From the NCBI GenBank assembly GCA_024691305.1, contig JAILNS010000015.1:1-64000 (forward strand): 64,000 nt of DNA, given 5' to 3'. The position numbers were made by a program, and so were the translations under genes. Position 1 is the stretch's first letter. The number at the start of each line of letters is the position of its first letter. The notes under the pieces are model-generated. The model saw only the letters and a program-made list of their open reading frames with translations, had not been told where the DNA came from and searched no databases. This DNA is from Lachnospiraceae bacterium (GTDB lineage Bacteria > Bacillota > Clostridia > Lachnospirales > Lachnospiraceae). Positions 29,425 to 38,403 of the stretch are shown in pieces.

Positions 29425-29967
29425 ATGATTGAGTATGACCGCTTCTTAAACCAAATATTGAATGGATACCGCACTAATTATGACGTGAGCGTACATGATG
29501 ACGGCGATGATCTGGTCGCAACTGCCGAATCCCATGTGAGGCAGGGACAACATGTAGTTTTTAAGGAGTTTGAGATGTGGTCTGCTAACGACGATGAATA
29601 TGTATATGTTTTCCGTATACCTCATCTGACAGCGGAACTTGTCCAAAATGCCATAAGCAGAGCATATGACGACGGATTCCCCAAGATCAAACTCGATCAT
29701 GTTGATTTTAAACATCAGCACATGTGCACCAGACTGGTAGCATTGTTTTTATTTGATGATGCTGATGAAGATGCTCTTACCGCAATACGTAAGTGCAAGA
29801 TTTACAAAAGTTTTCAATTTTCGCTGAAAGGATGGATGGAGATGCATACCGCAGGCATCTGTTTAGCCGATGAGAGGGTCATTTCCAACCGTTACGGCAG
29901 GGAAACAGCGAAATTTTTGAAAATGCATGCCAAGCATTATGCCAAGCATGTAGAATCTATAAACTAA
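29425..29967 (+). CDS. hypothetical protein, 180 residues
   Basis: A soluble alpha/beta protein without a recognisable motif. The N-terminal half is acidic (DDGDDLVATAESHVRQGQ) and the C-terminal end is rich in His and Lys (KMHAKHYAKHVES). It lies 25 bases before the CstA gene on the same strand and may be co-transcribed with it. I see no strong ribosome site (only TTTTTTAAG upstream). Function unknown. Confidence 0.6.
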   Translation: MIEYDRFLNQILNGYRTNYDVSVHDDGDDLVATAESHVRQGQHVVFKEFEMWSANDDEYVYVFRIPHLTAELVQNAISRAYDDGFPKIKLDHVDFKHQHMCTRLVALFLFDDADEDALTAIRKCKIYKSFQFSLKGWMEMHTAGICLADERVISNRYGRETAKFLKMHAKHYAKHVESIN

Positions 29968-29991
29968 CTTGGGAAAAGGAGATTAAACAAC

Positions 29992-31716
29992 ATGAATGGT
30001 TTATTACTTCTGATCATCTGTGTTGCCCTTCTTGTTTGCGGCTACATCTTTTACGGTGGATGGCTTTGCAAGCAGTGGGGTGTAGGTGAGAGTAATGAGG
30101 AAACTCCTGCTCACACCGTAGACGACGGCGGCGTGGATTATGTTCCTGCCAAGGCTGCTGTCCTGATGGGTCATCATTTCTCATCAATCGCAGGCGCAGG
30201 CCCTATAACCGGACCTATCAGTGCTGCAGGTTTGGGATTTGGCTGGCTCGCTTGCTGTATCTGGATCGTACTCGGTGGTATTTTCTTCGGTGGCGTACAT
30301 GATATGGGTGCTCTTTTTGCATCTGTTCGTCACGGCGGAAAGTCTATCGGTGAGGTTATCTCACTCAACATGTCCAGACGTGCCAAGAAACTCTTTATTA
30401 CATTTGCTTATCTGACACTGATCCTTGTCGTTGCTGCATTTGCTTCTATCGTTGCTACTACATTTAAGGCAACTTACGATGATGCCGGTGTTCTTGATAA
30501 GGCAGCTTCCGCAACTAACGCTCAGGTTGCTATGGTATCCCTGCTGTTCATCCTGATCGCTATCGTTTTCGGTTTTGCTGTATACCGTAGAAATGTTCCT
30601 ATGGGCATTGCTACCATTATCGGCGTTGTTGCAATTGTTCTTATAATCATCATCGGCCTTAACTTCCATCCTATATATCTCTCTGAGAAGACATGGATGT
30701 GGGTTGTTGGTGTTTATATAACAATAGCCAGCGTAACTCCGGTTTGGATCCTGTTACAGCCCAGAGATTACCTTTCAAGCTTCCTGCTTTATGCAATGCT
30801 TGTTATCGCGATCATAGCTGTATTTGTAGCTCATCCTTCAATGGATGCTCTTCCGGTGATCCAGTCCGCAGAGTCTACCAAGCCGGTATTCCCCGTACTG
30901 TTCACAACTATCGCCTGCGGTGCTATCTCAGGTTTCCATTCACTGGTTTCTTCAGGTACTACATCCAAGCAGCTCGATAAGGAAAAAGACGCAAAGCCTA
31001 TCGCTTACGGCGGAATGCTTCTTGAGTGCGTACTTGCAGTTGCTACACTTGTAGCTGTAGCTTATGCATACAAGTACAACGCAGCTAATCCCGATGCTCC
31101 TCTTACAGGTGCAACAGCAATCTTCGGCGGTGGTCTTGCACATATGATCGATGATGCTATACCGGGAACATTTACAGTTCTTAACATCCTGCTCGTACTT
31201 ACATATTCTGCTTTCTGTCTTACATCTCTGGATACTGCAACACGTCTTGCACGTTTTATGTTCCAGGAGTTCTGGATCGATTCAGACCAGGGTGAGACAG
31301 CAGAGAATGTTACAGGATACAAGAAAGTACTTTGCAATCCTTATGTAGCAACTGTCATTACCGTTGTACTCGGCATCCTGCTTGGTCTTAACGGTTATGC
31401 TAAGATCTGGGCATTGTTCGGATCAGCAAACCAGTTGCTTGCAGCTATAGGTCTTCTTGCAGTAGCTACATGGCTCGGAAATGTAGGCAAGAACAATAAG
31501 ATGGTAGTAATCCCCATGGCATTCATGCTTTGTGTTACTATCGCATCACTTATCATCAATACCAAAGACCAGATCGCAGTTATCGCCGGTGGCGAAGCAG
31601 ACTGGGGTCCCTGGGTACAGGCTATTGTTGGTGTCCTTCTTATAGTTCTGGCTGTTATCCTTGCTATCGAAGGCGTTCAGCATATAATGAAGCCCAAGGC
31701 TAAGGCAGCAGCATAA
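29992..31716 (+). CDS. CstA-family carbon starvation transporter
   Basis: 574 residues with about 14-16 membrane helices and the family hallmark HHFSSIAGAGPITGP near residue 61. GAISGFHSLVSSGTTSKQL is the second conserved motif. CstA proteins take up pyruvate or peptides. At 574 residues this is the shorter Gram-positive form. It has an AAAAGGAG ribosome site and a terminator follows directly. The substrate is not decidable from sequence. Confidence 0.9.
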   Translation: MNGLLLLIICVALLVCGYIFYGGWLCKQWGVGESNEETPAHTVDDGGVDYVPAKAAVLMGHHFSSIAGAGPITGPISAAGLGFGWLACCIWIVLGGIFFGGVHDMGALFASVRHGGKSIGEVISLNMSRRAKKLFITFAYLTLILVVAAFASIVATTFKATYDDAGVLDKAASATNAQVAMVSLLFILIAIVFGFAVYRRNVPMGIATIIGVVAIVLIIIIGLNFHPIYLSEKTWMWVVGVYITIASVTPVWILLQPRDYLSSFLLYAMLVIAIIAVFVAHPSMDALPVIQSAESTKPVFPVLFTTIACGAISGFHSLVSSGTTSKQLDKEKDAKPIAYGGMLLECVLAVATLVAVAYAYKYNAANPDAPLTGATAIFGGGLAHMIDDAIPGTFTVLNILLVLTYSAFCLTSLDTATRLARFMFQEFWIDSDQGETAENVTGYKKVLCNPYVATVITVVLGILLGLNGYAKIWALFGSANQLLAAIGLLAVATWLGNVGKNNKMVVIPMAFMLCVTIASLIINTKDQIAVIAGGEADWGPWVQAIVGVLLIVLAVILAIEGVQHIMKPKAKAAA

Positions 31717-31739
31717 GATTCTTACAAATAAGTTTTATT

Positions 31740-31775
31740 CAGACCTCCGGAAAGTTGTCCGGAGGTCTGTTTTTG
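31740..31775 (+). terminator. terminator after the CstA gene
   Basis: An 11-bp perfect stem CAGACCTCCGG/CCGGAGGTCTG with an 8-base loop and T5. Confidence 0.95.
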
Positions 31776-31822
31776 TGTTAGAATATTCCCTGTATGTTAA
31801 GCATATTGAGGAGGATGAAAAT

Positions 31823-32848
31823 ATGCCAAAAGATCCCAATATATTTGATCAGAATCCGGTTTCAAAATTTAATGCCGGAAAGATAGGACGTACCTTTGGA
31901 CTTATTGTGCTTGGCGTTGTGATCGCATCTATGATCTTCAGGTGCTTTTACAGTGTTGACGAACAGAGCAATGCCGTCGTAACACAGTTTGGACGGGTTG
32001 TACGTGTAGATACCGCGGGCTTTTATTTTAAGGCTCCCTGGCAGAATGTTAATCAGGTGGATATGACAACACACGGTACAAGTATAGGTTATATAATCGA
32101 CGGTGATTCCCAGAAAGGTTCATATGATGTGGATGCTGATGATGCCATCATGATCACATCCGATTTTAACCTGCTTGATATCGATTTTTATATTGAATAC
32201 AGGGTGTCAGATCCCATTGCCTATGTGTATAACGCTGAGGATCCCGAAGGGGTTCTGAGAAATATCGCACTCGCCAACATAAGGACCATGGTTTCCAACT
32301 ATACAGTTGATGAAGCAATGACTACCGGAAAGGGACAACTGCAGGGCGATATCAAGGAAGCAATACTCAGTTCTCTGAGCAATCATGAGATAGGTCTGAC
32401 GGTAGTTAATATCACCATACAGGATTCAAATCCCCCTACGGATACGATCTCTGCAGCATTTAAGGCTGTTGAAACTGCCAAGCAGGGTGCGGATACCGCA
32501 ATGAATCAGGCATATCAGTATCAGAACCAGCAGATCCCTTCGGCAGAAGCTAATGCGGATGCGATCATCCAGAAGGCCAATGCTTATAAGGAAGCCAGAA
32601 TCGCCGAAGCAGAGGGCCAGGTTGCCAGATTCAATGATATGTATGAGGAATACAAAAAATTCCCTACGATCACCAAGAAGAGAATTTTCTTTGAGAAGAT
32701 GGAAGAGATACTTCCGGATCTTAAGGTCATCATAACGGACGGAGATACGCAGACCATGCTTCCGCTTGAAAGTTTTATGGGCAGTGATGAATCTACAGAT
32801 GCAGGAAGCGCGGATTCTTATGCGACGAGCACTACAGGGGAGGAGTGA
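31823..32848 (+). CDS. hflK: HflK-type SPFH protease modulator
   Basis: 341 residues starting at MPKDPNIFDQN; GAGGAGG 8 bases upstream supports this ATG over the TTG at 31775. There is one N-terminal membrane helix (IGRTFGLIVLGVVIASMIF), then a band-7/SPFH domain (NAVVTQFGRVVRVDTAGFYFKAPWQ) and a coiled coil with the typical QAYQYQNQQIPSAEANAD segment. With HflC it forms the membrane cage that restrains FtsH. The next gene starts 4 bases downstream. Confidence 0.88.
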   Translation: MPKDPNIFDQNPVSKFNAGKIGRTFGLIVLGVVIASMIFRCFYSVDEQSNAVVTQFGRVVRVDTAGFYFKAPWQNVNQVDMTTHGTSIGYIIDGDSQKGSYDVDADDAIMITSDFNLLDIDFYIEYRVSDPIAYVYNAEDPEGVLRNIALANIRTMVSNYTVDEAMTTGKGQLQGDIKEAILSSLSNHEIGLTVVNITIQDSNPPTDTISAAFKAVETAKQGADTAMNQAYQYQNQQIPSAEANADAIIQKANAYKEARIAEAEGQVARFNDMYEEYKKFPTITKKRIFFEKMEEILPDLKVIITDGDTQTMLPLESFMGSDESTDAGSADSYATSTTGEE

Positions 32849-32852
32849 TATT

Positions 32853-33722
32853 ATGAAAAAGATAAGCAAGATTTCCATAATCGTGATCCTGGCCGTAGTA
32901 GCTTTGATCATATTTATGTCCGCAACCTTCAGCGTTTCAACGAATCAGGCTGCACTTATAGTAAGACTTGGAAAGATACAAAGAGTAGAGAGTAATACCG
33001 GTCTTCATTTAAGAACTCCTTTTGTTGAAGATGTCATCAAGGTGTATACAGGTGACTATCTTTATGATATTCCCACGTCCGATGTTATCACATCCGATAA
33101 GAAATCCATGATAGCGGACGATTATGTTATCTGGTCGGTTACCGATCCCGTTAAATACTATCAGACACTCGGCGCAGTAAAGGGTAGAGCGGAAGAACGT
33201 ATCGAGGCGGCTGTATATAATGCTACCAAGAATACGATCTCATCCATGACACAGGAAAATATCATAGCTGCCAGGGGTAATGAACTTACCAGGATGATAA
33301 CAAACGAGTCAAATACAGACATATCCCAATACGGAGTTGTGATAGAACTTGCCGAGATCAAGGCTCTTGATCTTCCCGACGATAATAAGGAAGCCGTATA
33401 TGAGCGTATGATATCCGAGAGAAATAATATTGCTGCAGGATATACGGCACAGGGGCAGGCCGATGCTCAGAAGATAAGAAATGATACCGACAGACAGGTA
33501 TCGGTAATCACGGCAAACGCCGAAAAAGAAGCTGCCAAGCTGGAGGCTGAAGGCGAGGCCGAATACATGAGGATTCTGTCCGATGCATATAAAGACGAGG
33601 AAAAAGCAGAGTTTTATAACTTCTTAAGAAGTATGGATGCACTTGATGCTCTTTCGGGAGGAAACAAGACTCTGATACTTGATAAAGAGTCTGAATTTGC
33701 CAGGATCCTTTATGGTGAATAA
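32853..33722 (+). CDS. hflC: HflC-type SPFH protease modulator
   Basis: 289 residues from the ATG preceded by GGGGAGGAG, not the 32766 start in the ORF track, which would overlap hflK. It has an N-terminal membrane helix, then the SPFH domain (TNQAALIVRLGKIQRVESNTGLHLRTPFVEDV) and a C-terminal helix with EAEGEAEYMRI. It is the partner of HflK in the FtsH-associated complex. Confidence 0.9.
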   Translation: MKKISKISIIVILAVVALIIFMSATFSVSTNQAALIVRLGKIQRVESNTGLHLRTPFVEDVIKVYTGDYLYDIPTSDVITSDKKSMIADDYVIWSVTDPVKYYQTLGAVKGRAEERIEAAVYNATKNTISSMTQENIIAARGNELTRMITNESNTDISQYGVVIELAEIKALDLPDDNKEAVYERMISERNNIAAGYTAQGQADAQKIRNDTDRQVSVITANAEKEAAKLEAEGEAEYMRILSDAYKDEEKAEFYNFLRSMDALDALSGGNKTLILDKESEFARILYGE

Positions 33723-33790
33723 GACACAGATCTTTTAAACATAGAACAGATAAGATAACTAAATATTTAGCTTTATGCGATGATTTTGGG

Positions 33791-33819
33791 TTGAACAAAA
33801 GCAGCCGGGATAATATAAT
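33791..33819 (+). promoter_or_regulatory. promoter of the 6S-like RNA
   Basis: TTGAAC, exactly 17 bases, TATAAT; start expected near 33826. Confidence 0.8.
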
Positions 33820-33825
33820 TATATT

Positions 33826-34058
33826 AACCTGGAATGTGCGATAATTCCTGTATTTTTGAACCTACAATACTTTAAACGGGATTCCGATACACAGAGTTGG
33901 ATGTCAGGCCTACGTCGCGTAAGCGAAAAGCAGTGGAAGACAGAAAGTCTGTTGAGGTTGCCCACCTGGCTGATAGCTAGGAGTCAAAGAACAGGAACCG
34001 GCATCCCGGGGGTGAGAGTTACTATTCACTGTGAGTGTTGTGGATAGTAACCTTTTTT
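33826..34058 (+). ncRNA. ssrS: probable 6S RNA
   Basis: A 340-base gap without a gene holds a strong promoter, a structured sequence and a terminator. The 5' CCTGGAATG (33828) pairs with CATCCCGGG (34002-34010), giving a long closing stem. TTTTTGAACCTACA followed by AACGGGATTCC, and GCCCACCTGGCT...AGCTAGGAG with a 7-bp hairpin, are features I associate with clostridial 6S RNAs, which bind sigma-A RNA polymerase as a promoter mimic. Length without the terminator is ~190 nt, fitting 6S. The assignment is from memory of the motif, not a covariance search; another structured RNA is possible. Confidence 0.65.
34018..34058 (+). terminator. terminator of the 6S-like RNA
   Basis: GTTACTATTCAC pairs with GTGGATAGTAAC (12 bp, one wobble pair), then T6. 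It ends 4 bases before the yihY ATG. Confidence 0.92.
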
Positions 34059-34062
34059 GTGT

Positions 34063-34896
34063 ATGAAAAAAACCAGAAAAATATATGGATTTATAAATAA
34101 CTTATCTTTGGCTTTTGGCAGAAAGAATGTTTCGGATTTTGCGGCTAGTGCTGCATTCTTTCTGTTCTTGTCGCTTATACCTCTTATGATACTTGTCTTC
34201 TCGATCATACCGTATACATTTGTGACCGAAGAGATGCTGATAAATCTGGTGGTTCAGTTTATGCCTGCGGCAATACAGCATTTTGTTATAGGTATAATAA
34301 GTGAGATATATGCCAGCTCGGCAGGAGTCCTTACTGTTTCGATAGTTGTTACACTATGGTCTGCAGGTAAGGGGATGCAGTCCCTTATACGAGGCTTAAA
34401 TGTCATATACGAGATAGAGGAGAACCGGAGTTTCCTGGTTTTGCGAGCCATTGCCTGTATATATACGGTCATTATGATGGCTGCCGTTATCATCATGATG
34501 GGTTTACTTATGTTCGGACGTTTGATACTGAATATTATCCTAAGGCATTTTCCCCAGATACAGGAACTTAGCGATAAGATCCTGTCTTTAAGATATCCTG
34601 TGTCGATAGTGGTACTGATAATCATATTCACGGCTTTTTACTGTCTGGTTCCCAGCAAAAAGCAGCGTTTTACCAAACAACTTCCCGGTGCTGTCTTTTC
34701 GGGTATAGTATGGTCGGTCGCTTCGGGAGTGTTTTCGGTATATCTTAATATGTTTGACGGCTTTTCCACATACGGAAGTATGGCGACGATCATTATTTTC
34801 ATGTTTTATATGTACATGATGATGTATATTATATTAATGGGCGCTTTCATAAATCACTGGCTGGGGCGCACAGACAATCAAACTTCCGCAGCTTAG
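34063..34896 (+). CDS. YihY/BrkB family membrane protein
   Basis: 277 residues, six membrane helices, with the family pattern NVSDFAASAAFFLFLSLIPLMILVFS at the N-terminus, TLWSAGKGMQSLIRGLN in the middle and GAFINHW at the end. These proteins were once called ribonuclease BN and are now regarded as inner-membrane transport-like proteins of unknown role. The ATG follows the RNA terminator by 4 bases and has no visible Shine-Dalgarno sequence, so translation start is unusual. It is followed by pheS after 21 bases. Confidence 0.82.
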   Translation: MKKTRKIYGFINNLSLAFGRKNVSDFAASAAFFLFLSLIPLMILVFSIIPYTFVTEEMLINLVVQFMPAAIQHFVIGIISEIYASSAGVLTVSIVVTLWSAGKGMQSLIRGLNVIYEIEENRSFLVLRAIACIYTVIMMAAVIIMMGLLMFGRLILNIILRHFPQIQELSDKILSLRYPVSIVVLIIIFTAFYCLVPSKKQRFTKQLPGAVFSGIVWSVASGVFSVYLNMFDGFSTYGSMATIIIFMFYMYMMMYIILMGAFINHWLGRTDNQTSAA

Positions 34897-34917
34897 CGGA
34901 TAAAGGAGCAATTACTT

Positions 34918-35979
34918 ATGAAAGAAAGAATTGACAAGCTTGGAGCACAGTTTAGTGAGGCATTGGCCAAGGTTTCGGACACGGAAGCACTTGAAAACTT
35001 GCGTCTGGAATTTATGAGCAAAAAAGGATATGTCTCCGATCTCATGAAAGAACTTGGCAAGGTTCCCAATGAGCAGAAAAAAGAAGTCGGACAGATGATC
35101 AACTCGTTTAAGCAGGAGATCACTGAAAGGTTTGACACGAAAAAAGAGGAACTTGTAAAACTTCAGGAACAGATGCTCATAGAATCGGCAGAAAGCTATG
35201 ATGAGTCGCTTCCGACAGATTATCCCTGTGGTTCATATCATCCCATAACCCTGGTTCAGAGAGAACTTGAGGATATATTTGAGTCTATGGGATTCGATAT
35301 AGAAGATTACAGCGAAGTTGTTACCGATTTTGAGTGCTTTGAGGGAGTTAATATTCCCAAATTCCATCCCGCACGTGACATGCAGGATACATATTATCTT
35401 ACCAGTGCAAATCAGCTTCTTAAGTCTCATACATCTGCTGCACAGAATGCCATCTTACGTAAATACGGCGATGCTCTTAAAAAAGACGGACGTCCCATAA
35501 GAGCGGTCTTCCCGGGAAGATGTTTCAGAAACGAAGCTGTTGATGCTTCACACGATAATACTTTCTTCCAGATGGAAGGAGTAATGGTAGATAAGGATAT
35601 ATCCATTTCAAATCTTATTTATTTCATGAAGACCATGCTCTCCGAAGTGTTCGGAAGAGAAGTTACGGTTCGTCTTCGTCCGGGCTTTTTCCCTTTTGTG
35701 GAACCCGGATTTGAGCTTGATATCAAATGCTTAAACTGTGGCGGAACAGGATGTCCTTCATGCGGCAATTCAGGATGGCTTGAACTTTGCCCCTGCGGAA
35801 TGATACATCCCAACGTACTTAAACTCGGCGGAATAAACACGGATGATGATCCGTTTGAATATACCGGTTTTGCTTTCGGACTCGGACTTACGCGTCTTGC
35901 GATGATGAAATACGGTGTAAAGGATATCAGGACATTCAATGACTGTGACCTTAATGCGTTGTCACAGTTCATAGGCTGA
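34918..35979 (+). CDS. pheS: phenylalanyl-tRNA synthetase alpha subunit
   Basis: 353 residues: an N-terminal coiled coil (about 1-90), then the class II core with motif 2 (GRCFRNEAVDASHDNTFFQMEG) and motif 3 (GFAFGLGLTRLAMMKYGV). GCPSCGNSGWLELCPCGM replaces the more usual sequence between strands and contains four Cys that could bind zinc. It charges tRNA-Phe with PheT. The AAAGGAG site is strong. No T-box leader is visible. Confidence 0.95.
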   Translation: MKERIDKLGAQFSEALAKVSDTEALENLRLEFMSKKGYVSDLMKELGKVPNEQKKEVGQMINSFKQEITERFDTKKEELVKLQEQMLIESAESYDESLPTDYPCGSYHPITLVQRELEDIFESMGFDIEDYSEVVTDFECFEGVNIPKFHPARDMQDTYYLTSANQLLKSHTSAAQNAILRKYGDALKKDGRPIRAVFPGRCFRNEAVDASHDNTFFQMEGVMVDKDISISNLIYFMKTMLSEVFGREVTVRLRPGFFPFVEPGFELDIKCLNCGGTGCPSCGNSGWLELCPCGMIHPNVLKLGGINTDDDPFEYTGFAFGLGLTRLAMMKYGVKDIRTFNDCDLNALSQFIG

Positions 35980-36010
35980 CAGGATAAGCTAAAAGAGGAG
36001 ATATAAAACC

Positions 36011-38377
36011 ATGTATGTTTCAATGAATTGGATCAAAGATTTCGTCGATCTTGACGGAGAGGATATAGAGCAGCTGATACAGAGATTTACATTATCGACT
36101 GCGGAAGTTGAAGGAATTGAGTTTAAAGGCCGTAACGTTAAGGATGTGGTGGTAGGAGAGATCGTTTCGTGTGAAGATCATCCTGATTCCGACCATCTTC
36201 ATGTTCTAAAAGTAGATGCGGGAGATCAGGTTTATGATGTGGTGTGCGGAGCACCCAATGCACGCCTTGGTATCAAGACTGCTTTTGTAAAAGTCGGCGG
36301 ACAGGTCGGAGACATGAAGATCAAGGCTGCTAAACTTCGTGGGGTCGAATCTTTCGGTATGTGCTGTTCCGCAAAGGAACTTGGTATATCGGATGATCAT
36401 TCCGGGATAATGGAGATCGATCCGTCGTATGCAAACGGAACCGATCTTAAGACCATATATCCGGTAGATGACGTTATATTTGAAGTTGATAACAAGTCTC
36501 TTACCAACCGTCCCGATCTTTGGGGACATTACGGGATGGCAAGAGAATTTGCCGCACTTACCGGTAAGACATTAAAAGAACTTCCCGTTAAGGAAAGTGA
36601 TTATACCGGTGATGCCGAGGTTCCCGTAGAGATAAGGAACAAGGATCTGGTATTCAGATATTCATCGGTAAGGATTGAGAATATCACCAAAAACGTCAGT
36701 CCCGTTGAAATGCAGGTACGTCTGTATTATTGCGGCATGAGGGCAATAAATCTTCTTGCGGATATAACAAACTATATAATGCTCGAACTCGGTCAGCCTA
36801 TGCATGCTTTTAACGGTGACAAGATGAGTAAGATAGTTGTAGATACTCCGAAAGAAGATATGAAGTTTACAACTCTTGACGGACAGGAGAGAGATATAAC
36901 TACCGATACACTTATGATCTGGGACGGAGATGTTCCTACCGGTATAGCCGGCATCATGGGCGGACTTGATTCCGAGATCGTTGACGATACTCATTCCGTA
37001 ATGCTTGAGTCAGCCAATTTTGACGGAGTATCTATTAGAAAAAGTGCATCACGTATGGGTCTTAGGACCGATGCTTCCGCCAGATATGAAAAGACTTTGG
37101 ATCCCGAGATGACTATGACGGCTGTCAAGAGATTCATCAGGCTTTTGTTTGATGCGGATCCCGGAATGAAGTGCACTACAAACATAACTGATATATATGT
37201 TAAGAAGTACCCGGAACTTACGGTATCTTTTGACAAGAAGTTTATAGACAGATACACCGGAATAGATATCAGTTCGGATCAGATCGAAAAAACTCTTACA
37301 AATCTCGGATTTGCGATCACAAGAAACGGAGATGATTTTAAGGCAGGTATACCTTCGTGGAGAGCTACCAAGGATGTATCCATGAAGGCGGACATAGTTG
37401 AAGAGATCACCCGTATCTATGGTTATGATAACTTTGAGATCAAGACCACATTAAGTCCTATCATTCCTGCAAAGACCACCGTACGAAGATCTGAAGAAGA
37501 CCGTATAAAGGATCTGCTCGTAAAGACATATAAATGCCATGAGATCCACACACGTGTATGGTGTGATCCCGACGCAATGAAGGATCTTGGTCTTACACCC
37601 GAGGATAATGTTAAGCTGCTTCAGGCTTCCGAGGAAAAAGGAACCGGTATCTTACGTACCTCAATGATGGAATGTTTGCTGCCTGCAGTTAAGCAGAACA
37701 TGAACTTTGCAACAGAGTATGGCATATTCGAGATCGGACGTACATTCAAAGGAACAAAAGAAGACGGTACAGCCGATGAACACAGGAATATGGCTCTTTG
37801 TCTATACAGTAAGGACAGAAGTGAGAAAACGCTGTATGTTGAAGCTGTTCAGATAGTTAATGCCATTGTTTCACAGCTCAAGCACAAAAAGGCCGCATAT
37901 GCAAAGACAGAGTGTTCACATGCATGGCAGCACCCCAAGAATACCGCAAATATTCTGGCAGACGGTAAGGTTATAGGTGTTCTCAATACCCTTTATCCCA
38001 GTGTCCGTACCAAAATAGCCAAGAATGCATATGTTGTATGTATTGAGATAGATATGGATGCACTGCTTGAAGTACCGGCTGCAGAACTTGAATACGCTCA
38101 ACCCAGTATATATCCTACAGTGGATTATGACTTAAGTCTTGTTATACCTGAGGGTATAAGATTTGAGAGCATAGAAAAGTGCTGGAATGATCTTAAGATC
38201 AAGGAACTTAATAAGGTTTCCGTGATCGATATGTATGAGGCTTTGGATATAAAGAGTATCGCTGTAAGATTTTCTTTTGTCGCTCCGGACAGAACGCTTA
38301 CAGGTGAAGAAGTACAGGGCAATATGGACAGGATAATAGAGAATCTGTCCAAACTTAACGTAAACCTTAAGGCGTGA
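36011..38377 (+). CDS. pheT: phenylalanyl-tRNA synthetase beta subunit
   Basis: 788 residues with the standard order: N-terminal domain, tRNA-binding OB fold (about 40-150, HPDSDHLHVLKVDAG), B3/B4 editing domain (about 210-380), B5, catalytic-like core and the C-terminal FDX-ACB anticodon domain (YPTVDYDLSLVIPEG, VSVIDMYE). It forms an alpha2-beta2 enzyme with PheS and lies 31 bases downstream of it. Confidence 0.96.
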   Translation: MYVSMNWIKDFVDLDGEDIEQLIQRFTLSTAEVEGIEFKGRNVKDVVVGEIVSCEDHPDSDHLHVLKVDAGDQVYDVVCGAPNARLGIKTAFVKVGGQVGDMKIKAAKLRGVESFGMCCSAKELGISDDHSGIMEIDPSYANGTDLKTIYPVDDVIFEVDNKSLTNRPDLWGHYGMAREFAALTGKTLKELPVKESDYTGDAEVPVEIRNKDLVFRYSSVRIENITKNVSPVEMQVRLYYCGMRAINLLADITNYIMLELGQPMHAFNGDKMSKIVVDTPKEDMKFTTLDGQERDITTDTLMIWDGDVPTGIAGIMGGLDSEIVDDTHSVMLESANFDGVSIRKSASRMGLRTDASARYEKTLDPEMTMTAVKRFIRLLFDADPGMKCTTNITDIYVKKYPELTVSFDKKFIDRYTGIDISSDQIEKTLTNLGFAITRNGDDFKAGIPSWRATKDVSMKADIVEEITRIYGYDNFEIKTTLSPIIPAKTTVRRSEEDRIKDLLVKTYKCHEIHTRVWCDPDAMKDLGLTPEDNVKLLQASEEKGTGILRTSMMECLLPAVKQNMNFATEYGIFEIGRTFKGTKEDGTADEHRNMALCLYSKDRSEKTLYVEAVQIVNAIVSQLKHKKAAYAKTECSHAWQHPKNTANILADGKVIGVLNTLYPSVRTKIAKNAYVVCIEIDMDALLEVPAAELEYAQPSIYPTVDYDLSLVIPEGIRFESIEKCWNDLKIKELNKVSVIDMYEALDIKSIAVRFSFVAPDRTLTGEEVQGNMDRIIENLSKLNVNLKA

Positions 38378-38403
38378 TAAGTTAAAACAGAAAGAGGCAG
38401 GAT

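Noticed and set aside
34897-34917. T-box leader before pheST
   Set aside because: Only 21 bases separate yihY and pheS; no room for one, and none seen upstream of yihY.
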